NCBI RefSeq assembly: GCF_050908995.1
Contig: NC_135124.1
Coordinates: 3,658,001-3,722,000, forward strand
Length of the DNA: 64,000 bases
Direction: 5' to 3'
Source of the DNA: Andrena cerasifolii
Taxonomy: Eukaryota > Arthropoda > Insecta > Hymenoptera > Andrenidae
Below the pieces are notes generated by a model. It was not told where the DNA came from, searched no databases, and worked only from the letters and a program-made list of their open reading frames with translations. Positions 1 to 11,644 of this stretch are shown here, one piece after another (the first letter of the stretch is position 1; each line of letters begins with the position of its first letter). A program made the position numbers and the translations under genes.

Positions 1-646
1 ACATCGCGACAATATGTTCCCAAAGCCACAAAACGAAATTCGAAAAATTAAAGCGGATATAGCCGGTTTTGCTACGGAGCGCCAGGCTACCACAAAACTT
101 TAAATGCGTTTTTCTCGAAACGACAGTTTCACACTTTGCGGGCAATGTAACTAAAAAAATATTCAACCAATCGACTTGGCCTTGTGCACGGATATTTGTG
201 AACATTTTCTTCATAGTACTAAGTTATTAGTATAATGATATTGTTTAAATAAATAACTTTTTTTTAGATATTTAAGGCAAAATTTCGTTGGAAACAGTGA
301 ACTTTTTATTCAAGAGGCCGCCATTTGTTCACTTTGCATCTTTTAAGTTTCGAATTTCTTCATTCTGTGCGTACACTCATAAACAAAAAGAAAATTGTTC
401 GATTTTTGGTTTCATCTGAAACCAAAAGACGCTACGTTGCCCGCAGTGCAATAATTGCGTCGCCAACGGACTGGGCATAACTTTGTTATTTGCCGCTCTT
501 TTTTAATAATTTTTTTTTGTTATATACCTTAATCTGTTAATACAATATCCTGAAAGTTTCAGAAAGATCTATCAAATACTTTCTTTAAAAAAAATTCCCG
601 AAAAATGCCTCGATTTTCATTTAGTTACACCAGGCTCCCCCCTTAA
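1..646. mobile_element. TTAA-type TIR element, right end (left end outside window)
   Basis: The right end reads ACCAGGCTCCCCCC followed by TTAA at 643-646, the same layout as the other TTAA-bounded elements here. Inside it, a segment near 132-151 (CTTTGCGGGCAATGTAAC) recurs inverted near 432-451, so the element has foldback arms. It also carries the sub-terminal motif ACTTTAAATGCG-TTTTTCTCGAAACG at about 99-122, shared with the element at 57413-58153. No transposase is visible. A piggyBac-type non-autonomous origin is inferred from TTAA only. Confidence 0.5.
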
Positions 647-650
647 GATG

Positions 651-904
651 TTTTGGGACGAGGGACTGGTTTGGATTTAGATATTAGGGAGGATTTCGCG
701 CCTCATAGGGCGAATAGTCGAGGGAGTTTTGTAACTGACCATCTTGAAGTGGGGACCGCTAAGGTACATTGCCAAGGCGGTCAGTGATTGGGGAATAAAA
801 GGGGTAAGACCTGAGTTGAGGGATTTTGGTGGAGTTGCGGAGTGGTTTATGAGGGAGACTTGAGATAATACAGCGCGAAAATTTAGTGGGTCATCACACC
901 CGCA
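651..904. other. Unassigned purine-rich stretch
   Basis: This stretch is G-rich on the plus strand (for example GGGACGAGGGACTGG and GGAATAAAAGGGG). I see no long open frame, no inverted ends and no tandem structure. It could be the 3' part of a degraded non-LTR element, by its similarity in composition to 46729-47166, but I see no target duplication. Confidence 0.3.
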
Positions 905-1338
905 CCCAGGACAACTGAAAATTAAATTTTAAATTTAAAAATTATATAATTATTTTTAGGAGAAAAACGAACCTACAGACATGAATATTTTCCCAAAAAT
1001 TGTTTACACTTGTGTTTGGTTAATCAGAAGAGAACTATCCCAGGACAACTGAAAATTAAAATTTAAATTTAAAAATTATATAATTATTTTTAGGAGAAAA
1101 ACGAACCTGCAGACATGAATATTTTCCCAAAAAAATTGTACACTTGTGTTTGGTTAATCAGAAGACAACTATCCCAGGACAACTGAAAATTTAAATTTAA
1201 ATTTAAAAATTATATAATTATTTTTAGGAGAAAAACGAACCTGCAGACATGAATATTTTCCCAAAAAATTGTACACTTGTGTTTGGTTAAACAGAAGAGA
1301 ACTATCCCAGGCCAACTGAAAATTCAAATTTAAATTTT
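905..1338. repeat. Tandem repeat, about 134-bp unit, three copies plus a partial
   Basis: Each unit opens with CCCAGGACAACTGAAAAT (905, 1039, 1173; degraded at 1306), followed by an AT-rich segment (TTTAAAAATTATATAATTA), then GGAGAAAAACGAACCTRCAG and GTGTTTGGTTAATCAGAAG. Spacing is 134, 134 and 133 bp, with only a few differences between copies. This implies recent local duplication. No coding potential is seen. Confidence 0.9.
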
Positions 1339-2148
1339 CCGCTCCGCCCTACTGTACAGTCGTCGCAGAGTAATAAAAAATAACATACACTTGGGGAATT
1401 TTCAGAGGGAGATAAAATACATACCTATTAATTACATACTTGAAATGACGTTCTTATAAATATATATATATATACATATCTTTCGTTTCGTTCACATCTC
1501 TTTCATATAAGCTTTCAGGATAGGCACATTCAGTGTGTTATTTTATTGTAGAAAAATTTCAATAAAAATTTCGAGTTACAGGACAGAGTAGTTATCGAGC
1601 ATGCGACCCAAATAACATCTACAATTTTTCCCAACCCTGATTCGTTCACAGAAATAGTATCCCTTGGCACGAAATAATGCATCATTATTCCTGTAACACT
1701 GAAATCTAAATATAACCGAGGAATGAAGTGTACTAGGCATTAATTAAGCTGGGAGATGACTCGTTATCTCCCGTTCGATTACCTCGTTCCATAGTAATAA
1801 GTGAAAATTGCTGCAAACACCGCGACACAGACAGGAAGTTTATTCATCTTTCGCGTAGAAGAAATTACCTACACGTTCACGATCATTCTTTCACTTCGAC
1901 GTAGGTATGTAATTCTCCTAATGCATTCTGAGGACGACGCACGTAACGTCAATGATCTACCCATTTCCAAGCCTTACAGGTTACGATGCGAATTCTTTTC
2001 TTTTGTTGTGTTCGTTTAGTGTCGATTCTCTGTTCGAATGGGTGACGCAAGTCAATGGATTCAAAGATCAAGCTTAAGGTGTAGTCGTTATTAAGTGTAA
2101 TTCCTTTAGCATACGACGTAGCGTTTCCGCTTCCGGAAAGTGGTCGCT
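1339..2148. other. Unassigned AT-rich interval
   Basis: I see no gene. A short TA dinucleotide run lies near 1460-1475. Small open frames at 1801-2019 and 1949-2191 overlap on opposite strands and look like chance; the second runs into the adjoining TTAA element. Confidence 0.4.
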
Positions 2149-2872
2149 TTAAGGGGGTATACCCGTTTGAACCCTCGGAAAATGTGTACACTTTGTGGAT
2201 TTTTTTACAAGTTAACGGTTCGATGAATATTTCCCATTTTTTTACTATGTTTGCACAGTATTATGAACTACTTAAAAAAAAAGTTTCAGTTAAAAAACTA
2301 TTGTTTTTCGGAAGTTATGCATACATATCCGAAAGTCTCTCGATTTTAGACGGCTAAACGATGGGCCTGAGGACAGCTGTATGTCGTGTCTGAAATCAAA
2401 AACAATAAAATCTTCTTATAAAGTATGTCAATAGCTATCGTCCAACGGGGCCGATTTTGAAAATTTTGGAAACTAAAGAAATGGTGAGAGATCAAAGGTA
2501 AAGTTACATTTTTCTAAGAGGCCACCTTTTTTCTTTATAAATAATAAACGGGGAATCGGAATAAAAAAAGCCCTCGTTGGACGACGTGGAATCTTATTAC
2601 GATCCTGCGTGCAAAATTGGAAGTGAATTGGTTGAACGTAGCGCGAGTTTTTAGGCCCACCGTTTAGCTGTCTAAAACCGAGAGACTTTCGGATATGTAT
2701 GCATAACTTTTGAAAAACAATAGTTTTTTAACTGAAACTTTTTCTGTAAGTAGTTCACAATACTGTGCAAAGCTAGTAAAAAAACGGGAAATATTCATCA
2801 AGCCGTTGACTTGTAAAAAAATCCACAAGATGTACACATTTTCCGAGGGTTCAAACGAGTACACCCCCTTAA
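2149..2872. mobile_element. TTAA-flanked foldback MITE, copy 1 (piggyBac-type)
   Basis: The element begins TTAA-GGGGGTATACCCGTTTGAACC at 2149 and ends with the diverged inverse at 2872. Arms of about 200 bp are inverted copies of each other, and the flanking TTAA is duplicated (2149-2152, 2869-2872). The centre is unique apart from short inverted pieces (GTCCAACG / CGTTGGAC). It is the same family as 33303-34030, but its arms have diverged visibly, so this is the older insertion. No transposase is present; mobilisation in trans is assumed. Confidence 0.85.
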
Positions 2873-3664
2873 AACGATGTAGTCATGTAAGTCCCTTGAA
2901 AAATTCCTGGGTAAGTCTGCCCACCTCGTGTTCCCCAAGAATTTCGTTGTACATCCTTCCACGTGGATAATGAATTAAGCCTAATGCATTTCATTTTCTT
3001 GCTCCGATAACGACGAATATTCTACCAAGTTCGCAGGAAACTTCTTCTTCGTCTTTGAAAAAGACGGAAATCTATGGCTTAACCGACTATACGGCTACTA
3101 GTCGGTACATCTCTAATATTTACATATTATACTTCTGAGTGTTAATCGCGCGTGTATTTAAATAAAATAAAAACTAAACTATTTCCTACGATTTTGACAA
3201 CGCATTGATTAAGGTATCGCATCTCGCACGTTTACGATATTCTCAAAGCTAAAAAACACAAAGGAATTCAGCACCTTGTCCAATTAAATGTTACAGAATT
3301 CAAAAATTCTCAGACTTGCTCGAACAGAATTTGAAACGTCACAAAGCACAGTGGAAAATTGTGGAGCACGAGGGAATGCACTAATATTGCAATTTATTTT
3401 CATAAAAAAACCCTATTAAACTACAAAACACGTTAAACGATGAATAGGTGCTTTATTGAACTGGAAATGACAGTAGTTACTCCATAATCTTGTAACTTCC
3501 GTTGTCCGAAGGGGAACTTAACAAAAATTATGGAGTAATTCCTTATCGTAAGAAAATTTTGTAAATCGTGGAAATGAAAATAATAGAATTACTTTTTCAA
3601 GGAATAAAATTTTAAGAGCTCAAATAACAACTGCAATCAGTGAGGGAATATTGCACGGTGTGGT
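2873..3664. other. Unassigned interval
   Basis: AT-rich DNA with no open frame, repeat or inverted ends that I can support. Confidence 0.4.
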
Positions 3665-3685
3665 TTATTGAAAATAAGAACTAAC

Positions 3686-3926
3686 CGTCGACTTTCCCCG
3701 TGTTAAAGCGACGAGATCGTCCGGCAGCAACGATCGCATGGCACGAAGTGCGATGGATTCGATAAGATGCGCGAGACGCTGCCGCGTGTGCTCCCCGAGC
3801 CGTGTAAACACGGCTTTACACGCGAACGAGATGACACGCATAGCGTGCGCTCGATGCATCGTGTCGGTACAACTACCTCCTGTTTCGGTTTCACTGCCGC
3901 TTCCTCTTATTTTCCTTCCGAATCTC
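3686..3926 (-). CDS. Possible coding exon, unrecognised
   Basis: On the minus strand a frame stays open from about 4005 to 3665 across a block visibly richer in G and C than its surroundings. It includes the residues RVISFACKAVFTRLGEHTRQ and then LIESIALRAMRSLLPDD. A donor-like G|GTTAGT sits at 3686/3685 and an acceptor-like CTGTAG at 3927-3932. I do not recognise the protein. Other frames in this block are also open, so a chance frame in GC-rich DNA is the main alternative. Confidence 0.2.
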
Positions 3927-4048
3927 CTACAGTATGATCAAGATTACCCGCAATAAATGTTTGGAAAATTATGAACGCAAAATATGGACGAATTTTCAAC
4001 GAAAGCTAAAGTTCAGTTTATAAAATGATTTTGAACGGAAGATTGCAA

Positions 4049-4396
<348 letters not shown>

Positions 4397-4510
4397 CTAA
4401 TTAAACGGGTGGACACCCTTTGGTTACATAAACGCAAGTAAAAGTACAAGATCCGTGAGCGAGGTTATCAGCAATAAATAGCTATACTAAAGTCAAAGAG
4501 AGATATAATA

Positions 4511-4737
4511 AGAGGCGTCACTCGACAAGGACAGACATAAACTAGGGAAATCACTAGAAAACCAATTTAAATGCCCATTCGGCAATGATCGGTAAACCAC
4601 GGTAAACTTCGGCAATAATCAGCAAATTGCGGTAAGGTACATTTAGTCGATTTGAATGTCCCGCTCGAATAAACAACCAATTTAAATGCCAAGGTCAAGT
4701 AAGGACTTCAAAGGTTCCGCCCGGAGTGACGCCTCTT
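4511..4737. mobile_element. Small TIR element
   Basis: A 14-bp inverted repeat, AAGAGGCGTCACTC at 4510-4523 and GAGTGACGCCTCTT at 4724-4737, bounds about 227 bp. The interior contains AACCAATTTAAATGCC twice and several CGGTAA-type motifs. No target duplication is clear, so the superfamily is unassigned. It directly abuts the next element. Confidence 0.55.
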
Positions 4738-4739
4738 GT

Positions 4740-5123
4740 TACCGTCAAGGACCCAGTTCCTGATCACTTAAGAGTAACTACCGCGGGTTTTTAAACGTGT
4801 AAAAGGAAACTTAACCAAATGTAAACGATTTTTTGTTATTTTAGTAAATCTGTGTTTTATCTTTAATTTGGTATTTAAAGAAGTGCGCACACAGTAATAA
4901 TTATTTTATAATTTAACTTTGAAAGTGAAAACTGCAGAGGGAGCAGTTTCTGATCTCCTTCGCACGTTTTACTATCAAATTTTGCGTATAAATATCAAAA
5001 TACTTCATAATCATTTAGTAATTTGTTAGAATAAATTTGTATCGTAATAAGCTTATTATTTGCTTTATTTTCCTAAACTGATCAGGGGTTGAATTCTTAT
5101 CAGGAACTGGGTCCTTGACGGTA
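4740..5123. mobile_element. TA-flanked TIR element (Tc1/mariner-like MITE)
   Basis: The ends are TACCGTCAAGGACCCAGTTC at 4740 and its inverse ending CCTTGACGGTA at 5123. The inverted repeat covers about 24 bp with TA at both tips. The interior is AT-rich and non-coding. TA at both ends is typical of Tc1/mariner; the family assignment is inferred from this alone. Confidence 0.8.
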
Positions 5124-5161
5124 TATCTCCTCTTTGCTAAAGTCATGAGGTACGGACAGAA

Positions 5162-6316
5162 TCACGCAGCGCCCCTACATGTGACCTGTCTTCTGAAGGA
5201 GACGGCAGAGTTGTGTGAGAAGAAGTCAATCTTGTGGCTGACGCTATTGGCCAGTCTACGAAGACGATAAATGGTATCGTGCTCACCGTAACTCATGGCC
5301 TGCACTTCCAAAGAGAAAAGTGGGAATTGTCTAAACATTCTGGGTGGAGCATTGAGTTTGAAAAGTTCTAACAGATCCGGGGAATCAGTGAGGTGATTTA
5401 ATATTTTGGAAGCAAACAGTAAGTCGGACACAGATCTGCGTTCCTCGAGGGTGGGTAGTCGGAGTTTGTTTAGAACCGGGTCATAAACGTGACAGGTTCT
5501 CGGGATCGGCTCACCAAGTTTGTAGGCGACAGAACACCGAAACTTCTGCTGTATCCGCTCAAGAGACACTACGTGGATCCGATGTAGAGGATTCCATAGT
5601 GTGGAGCAGTAGTTGAGATACAGAAGCACCTGGGCAAAGTACAGTATCTTAAATGTTGCTGGATTTTTGAATTTGGAGGAAGATTTTATGTTAAAACCAA
5701 GCATTCTAGAGGCCCTATGTACAATGTTATTATAATGCTCATTGAAGGATAAAGAAGAGGAGAATGAGACCCCAAGATCACGTACACTGTGAATTACGTC
5801 AAGCACGACACCATCGATTGAGTATGAATGCTTCAGTACAGATTTTTTCCGGGTGAAATGCATGACTTTACATTTAGTAATGTTTAAGGACAAGTGATTG
5901 GTTCCGCACCACAAAACAACAAGGTTATTCAGGTCGAGTTGCAAACGATATCCATCTGAGGGAGATTCGATCTTCGGAAACATTTTAAGATCGCCAGCAT
6001 ACAATAAGAAGTTACAGTTATGGAAAATAGACGCAATGTCATTCACAAATTGATTGAATAAAAGGGGGCCTAGATGAGACCCTTGAGGCGCTCCCGACGG
6101 CACGGTCAGACTCCTGGACTGTGTGTTTTTATATGTAACGACCTGGGTTCTGCACCACAGGAGAACTTCTGTTAAGTGGAATCGAAAGATCCCACTTTTG
6201 TCCAGGTAATCGGACAGGAATACGTTCTCCAAGAATAGATTTAATGTTCGAAATTCCAAGGCTGTTGACAAAGGAAACAACGGCACAGTCGCATCTGAAT
6301 GACTTCGAGGATTCAC
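5162..6316 (-). pseudogene. Non-LTR retrotransposon reverse transcriptase, 5'-truncated and inactive
   Basis: The translation of 384 residues carries the reverse-transcriptase palm block SGAPQGSHLGPLLF (residues 74-87) and VNDIASIF. The catalytic box reads YAGD (106-109) where active enzymes have Y/F-A-D-D, so the first catalytic aspartate is lost. NITKCKVMHFTR (145-156) and the downstream thumb and C-terminal region follow (residues such as LNYCSTLWNP). It resembles the Jockey/CR1 group. The endonuclease domain and ORF1 are missing. Sequence before residue 70 fits the family poorly, and an overlapping frame at 6129-6446 suggests frameshifts. The 3' side stops near the TA element at 5123. Confidence 0.9.
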
Positions 6317-6446
6317 ACTGAAACGGTGCGTCGATATCCTTCAAGGTGAAACCACCAAATGTGTTTCTTGTGTTATGTTTCTGTAATGAGTGGCGAAAAA
6401 TATATTGTGCGGTAGTCTGCAGGGACGTGGTTGACACACCTGACAA

Positions 6447-6737
6447 GTGTGCCCCAGAAGTCCTTGCTACGAAAACGTGAAGTTCCTATCGCTTCCTTTA
6501 TCAGCAAACACGAAACCTCATGAGTAATTCACAAAGTACAAAAATTCATTTTTGGTGCAAGTATTTTCATCCGAATTTCAGGATTGAGTGATATCGGTTT
6601 TGACGGGAGATTTTTAATGCTGTGTAGTCTTCATTCAAATAAAAATCGTTGTAGACATAACATTCCTTAACTTTTTGTTTAATGGGGGAAGCCACTGTGA
6701 GGGACGAAAATAAAGGCTATTTTCAAGGTATTCTTTT
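6447..6737. other. Unassigned interval
   Basis: This lies between the reverse-transcriptase relic and the first SINE. No feature can be supported. Confidence 0.4.
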
Positions 6738-6748
6738 ATAATGAAATG

Positions 6749-7013
6749 ACCAGCGGCCATGGCCGTGATGGAAACACCGGTTCCCGTAAGATCACTGAAG
6801 TTAATCATCACGGGGCGGCGTACTGGGGAAAGATGGGTGACCGACCACTTTGTCCCCCGGTGCGCTGCTGCTGGGACCCGAAGGAGAGAGAGGAGGGAAA
6901 AAGGAAAAAATGGTGGACTATCGTTCGTTGGGTAATATAAGCGAAATGCTTGAAACGCGCTATCCTGCGTGTTAGGAACACACAGGAAAACAAAAAATAC
7001 ATACAAATACATA
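6749..7013 (+). mobile_element. 5S rRNA-derived SINE (SINE3-type), copy 1
   Basis: The 5' part resembles 5S rRNA: GGAAACACCGGTTC, then AGATCACTGAAGTTAAT, then GGGGAAAGATGGGTGACC (5S box C region). A body GCGCTGCTGCTGGGACCCGA and an A-rich tail follow. Direct repeats ATAATGAAATG flank it (6738-6748 and 7015-7025), the usual mark of target-primed insertion. The second direct repeat is also the left flank of the next SINE. Confidence 0.85.
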
Positions 7014-7029
7014 TATAATGAAATGTAAC

Positions 7030-7260
7030 CAGCGGCCGTAGCCCGTGATGGAAAACACCGGTTCTCGTTAGATCACCGAAGGAAGTTAAGCATCACGCGG
7101 CGGGTACTGGGGAAAGATGGGAGGACCACCTTTCTCCCGGTGCGCTGCTGCTGCTGGGACCTAAAGGAGAGAGGAGGGGGAAAAGAATGGGACTATAAAT
7201 ATAGTTCATTGGGCAATATAAGCAAAAATAAGCTTGAAACGGAAAACAATAAAACATAAC
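7030..7260 (+). mobile_element. 5S rRNA-derived SINE (SINE3-type), copy 2
   Basis: Same family and orientation as the preceding element, again with a 5S-like head and the GCGCTGCTGCTGCTGGGACC body. A 15-bp direct repeat ATAATGAAATGTAAC flanks it at 7015-7029 and 7261-7275. Its internal 5S-like boxes carry small indels (GAAGGAAGTTAAGCATCACG), so it is probably not transcribed efficiently. Confidence 0.87.
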
Positions 7261-7275
7261 ATAATGAAATGTAAC

Positions 7276-8584
7276 TTTCCAGGAAAAATCTTTATTGACT
7301 AATATTTTATGCTTCTAAATTGAAAATTTTTTGGGGATAACGTCGGGCTCTGCAAAAAAAGTTACAAAACGGGTGTTCATGTAACTTTTCTATATTTGTT
7401 CTGAATTGAAAAATTCGAACGTTTTCTTAAAATATATTACAATAACTTCAGTCAAGCTTACAGATTTAAAAAAATATTAATTTTTGAAGAAATGGCGAAC
7501 TTTGAAAGAAAAGGTATGAAAAATCAACATGTTTTTTCAATGTTACAATTAGATGAATTATTCGATCAAAACACTCGTACTGAAGATAATTTTATTACGA
7601 ATATTCCCTGAAAATTTCAAGTGAATCCGATAAAAATTGACTGAGTTATTAATCCCCCCGTTTGAAAAATGCCGTTTCGAGATAATCGCGTTTAAAGTTC
7701 TGACGGTACGTCAGTACGGTATAGGAGAAGGGGAACACTTATGTTTGGTTGTTGACGCTGTGACGTCATACCAACGCTAAGCCAATCCAAGCCAAGTGAC
7801 GTCATATATGCCAGTAGATTCTAATTCTAAGTCTAATTTCACGTGGACTACATTATATTTAAATTCCACTAAAATCTCTGTCATCAACTGCAAAAGATTC
7901 TATTTGCCACAGAATGGACCAATTGCCAATCCAGAAACAAATTGCCATTCTATAATGAGTTGCGTACCTGCAAATCACTAATAATCTCCTCGTTTCTTTT
8001 GTTTCAGGTGAGTATTGTACCGTGTTGCAGTCGGTGATTTAAGTTCCGTTTGGTGAGTACTACACCACAATAGTTGCTGCTTGAGGGTAAACTGGCTATT
8101 ATCACTGGTACGCGTTTATTCGTTTTTCCTGCCAGTGTGCTACTTGAAAGTCTACACGGATCTGACCTGACTAGTAACATGGCAATTTATATACGACCGT
8201 GAAAAATTCGCTTGTTACATTGAGTTTCCGTGCCAGCTACTACGGAGACGTACGCGTTTCGAGTCTGTTTAAATTCGTAATGCGAGATAATTTGAAATTT
8301 GATGGGCATGGGGGGTATATTACAATATACGTTCCCAGCATGCTGAGTAATATCCAACAAGCTACGTCGAGGTTGTGATTTCAACACCGTTTAAGTACAT
8401 TTTTCTATGTGATGTAGAACAATGTCTGAGATCGTTAAAATTAGTCCTACAATACGTACACGTTTATTGTGAAAGTTCGATGAACAACTTGGCAGGCCTC
8501 GTTGAAAATTTAGAATGCATAATAATGGAGCTCTGATTCAATCGTTAAGGAAGACAACTCTGCAAGAACGATGTTCCGCCTTTT
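7276..8584. other. Unassigned interval with a TTAA-element-like motif
   Basis: No gene is supported. At 7671-7697 the motif CGTTTCGAGATAATCGCG-TTTAAAG is the inverse of a sub-terminal motif in the elements at 1-646 and 57413-58153, so 7276-7740 may be a decayed element whose ends I cannot see. 7740-8584 is plain AT-rich DNA. Confidence 0.35.
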
Positions 8585-8592
8585 ATCTAAAC

Positions 8593-8830
8593 CAGGGGTG
8601 CGCAGGGAGCCGTTTTTAGCGCCTAGCTGCGAGCAACCCGCCTGTCCCGTTGCTAAGGTTAGAATCGGTGAGGCGAACTGCAGTCATGTACGTGCATTTG
8701 ATATGACTTGAGCCCAGCTATGAGCACGCACGTACACTACAGCAGTTCCCCTCACCGATTCTAACCTTAGCAACAGGACAGGCGGGTTGCTCGCAGCTGG
8801 GCGCTAAAAACGGCTCCCTGCGCACCTCTG
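8593..8830. mobile_element. hAT-type MITE with 8-bp target duplication
   Basis: The element starts CAGGGGTGCGCAGGGAGCCG at 8593 and ends with the inverse CGCACCTCTG at 8830. Inverted arms of about 95 bp almost meet, leaving a short centre. The 8-bp sequence ATCTAAAC lies immediately outside both ends (8585-8592 and 8831-8838). An 8-bp duplication with CAGNGGTG-like tips is diagnostic for hAT. The element is only 238 bp and has no coding capacity. Confidence 0.93.
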
Positions 8831-8838
8831 ATCTAAAC

Positions 8839-10460
8839 TCTGTTAAGTGTTACGAATGTCATAGACGTGACTTACGTGACAGATATTCTGTCTTTAGATT
8901 TACAACATCAGAAGATAAACAAGAAAAATAAAGAAAAGTGCTGCGTGTAATATTAAAATTGCACATGTACTACAAGAAAAGTGTAAATCACTTTCACAGC
9001 GGTTAGAAATTTACCTGGGAGGAAATGGTGGCTATATTGAAAGTATGCTGTTACATTTGCCTGATTAGATATGCGTCAACGCTATGCTGGTGGGACTTTT
9101 ATTTACTGTATTTTTGCATTACCTGTCTCCTTCCTTCAGGAGGCTATCTTTTTCAAAGGCACTGTATAATGAGATGCTGTATTGAGAGTTGCCGATTTTT
9201 CTTTTTGTCCATCACAGCTCAACGTGGTTACTCAATCGGGGCACTGACTGTTTAGATTCAGCGGTTAAGTAACACGTCAAAAAAAAAAGCAAGCGAGAAG
9301 GAAAACAGACGTAAAAAGCGCATAATTCCTAGGCATTCCTGCCAAGGATCGGCCTGGAGGCGAGAATTCGATTCAGCTATGTTCTCCTTTGCTTTATTCG
9401 ACGTCATCGCGGCATGCTGTTGGCGAAAGTGTTCTCATATTCCTTATTCATAGTAATGCGGCAGATTTCATCGGCGGTAACCAATATAAGCTCGATCGAA
9501 GAATGAACGGCATCTCGTCCGAGTAGCTAATGCTAATTTATTCGCTGATTATTATATATTATCGTTTAGTTTCATAAATTACTGATTGTATAAAATGTCT
9601 TAAATCGGTAGATGAGAGCTACTGATATGTTACGAAAGGAGAATGATACAGAATGGCCATTTTGGATAGCAGTTGGAAAATAAAACTTCTTGTAGGACAT
9701 TCAAGAGTAGTACGTCCTAAGGAATCAGGAAGGCATAATATTTTATCGGAAATCTGATGGGAACGTTATAAAGAACTAGGGCAAATGAGAACATGTGAGA
9801 ATGATTAAACTCACCTGTACGATGACGATTCATTCTCGTTTTCTTCGACTAGTGAATCGTCTTCACAATAATTAGGGAGACAATGTACAGGTGAGTCGGG
9901 TATTGATACCTATCAAGCAGAGCCAAACTATCGTTAGATTGATGCTACAGGAGATCAGCAAGTGACGACGTGTTCGCTGACTGTGTATCTACGTATCTGG
10001 GTACTGTCTACAAAAACAACCGAATTACTCATTGTTGTCAAACTGTTCTTCACTATAAGCACAAGCTCATTTTACGGTGACGTCACTTTTTTTGTTACTG
10101 GTTCACAAAACTATTGTTAATTACTGAAGTTGATTATCACTAGAAATAAATACTGCTGCAGGTATATAATACCAAAATAGTAATAAACGTCTCGGTTCCT
10201 AGCACTGTAAAACACAACTCTCGCTTCTTACAATTGTATTGAGAGAATATGCTGTGAAGCAAATACTTATGAGAAGCGTTTAAACTTTTTTGGCAACACA
10301 CCGCCAGCTTTCTAGCATTCCTTAAAACTGGTATATAATGTGCGGTGTTTAATTCAACTCGTTTTACTCTTTTATTTCGAGTGCTAATTTTTAGATCTTT
10401 ATTTTACTACCTGTATATTATTGTAAACCAAATATGTATATATGAATCCGTTAACAAAGA
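8839..10460. other. Unassigned interval
   Basis: Ordinary AT-rich sequence. The only structure noted is the short inverted repeat around 9808-9897 listed separately. Small frames (for example 9025-9255) have no recognisable features. Confidence 0.4.
9808..9909 (-). other. Possible small exon, or a nested hairpin, with donor sites on both strands
   Basis: A 12-bp inverted repeat ACTCACCTGTAC / GTACAGGTGAGT (9808-9819, 9886-9897) encloses a second one, GACGATTCA / TGAATCGTC. It places a perfect CAG|GTGAGT donor on each strand. On the minus strand a 95-bp frame 9909-9815, with an acceptor-like AG before it, would encode an acidic Glu/Asn/Ser-rich stretch. Either a hairpin or a short exon is possible. 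I do not recognise the peptide. Confidence 0.2.
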
Positions 10461-11057
10461 AACGTAGGAACGCAGGAACGTAGGAACGCGGGAACGTAGG
10501 AACGCGGGAACGTAGGAACGCGGGAACGTAGGAACCTAGGAACGTAGGAACCTAGGAACGTAGGAACCTAGGAACGTAGGAACCTAGGAACGTAGGAACC
10601 TAGGAACGTAGGAACCTAGGAACGTAGGAACCTAGGAACGTAGGAACCTAGGAACGTAGGAACCTAGGAACGTAGGAACCTAGGAACGTAGGAACCTAGG
10701 AACGTAGGAACCTAGGAACGTAGGAACCTAGGAACCTAGGAACCTAGGAACCTAGGAATCTAGGAACGTAGGAACCTAGGAACGTAGGAACCTAGGAACG
10801 TAGGAACGTAGGAACCTAGGAACGCAGGAACGTAGGAACGCAGGAACGCAGGAACGCAGGAACGCAGGAACGCAGGAACGTAGTAACGCAGGAACCTAGG
10901 AACGTAGGAACCTAGGAACCTAGGAACCTAGGAACCTAGGAACCTAGGAACGTACGAACGTAGGATCGGAGGAACAGAGGAACCTAGGAACCTAGGAACC
11001 TAGGAACCTAGGAACGTACGAACGTAGGATCGGAGGAACAGAGGAACAGAGGAACAA
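10461..11057. repeat. Minisatellite, 8-bp GGAACSTA unit
   Basis: About 600 bp of GGAACGTA and GGAACCTA monomers, alternating regularly as a 16-bp dimer through the middle (about 10520-10730). GGAACGCA variants lie at the edges, and a duplicated segment containing GGATCGGAGGAACAGA lies near the right end. The regular alternation indicates higher-order amplification of the dimer. No inverted ends are seen. Confidence 0.95.
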
Positions 11058-11641
11058 CGGCAATGATTACGACTACGACAATGACAAGAACAACAATAGC
11101 AATATTAAAATCTTATAACGATAACCTTTTATTCAACGAAGCTTCCGTTTACGCAAACTATATTATTTTCTTAAAATAAACTTTTACAATCATTATAAAT
11201 ACTATTGCGGTTGCACACTATTGCACAGTGTAGATATATTCCAAATAGATTGTAGTCCTTATTCAACAACACAAATTTATAAAAGAAAAAGTTCATCATC
11301 GATTTGCAGGTACAGAGTTATCTGTTTCTATATCTTCCATACATACGTATATGCTAACAACAAAGTGGTCTCCAAGTATGTATATCCAAAACACTAGTCG
11401 CGTGAATCATAGCCTCATGTGAGAAGACCCTAAGATGAAATTTAACCTCATCAGGATGCTCATTTCAACAAGCAAACGATTCCCGGCGCTCGCATTTGAG
11501 CAACACGAAATGGCGATGTAACTATGTAACGGCATGCTGAATTCTTCCCGTGGCAAGTTCCTTCACGGTTTCGTAGCTCGTGGAACTTTAATGACATGGA
11601 ATAATCGGCGTACGACGTTGACTATAATTGGCTTCGATGCG
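11058..11641. other. Unassigned interval
   Basis: No gene, RNA or repeat that I can support. Confidence 0.4.
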
Positions 11642-11644
11642 TAA

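Noticed and set aside
6749..7260. Functional 5S rRNA genes
   Set aside because: Only the first part resembles 5S, the rest is a SINE body with an A-rich tail and target duplications, and the internal boxes are damaged.
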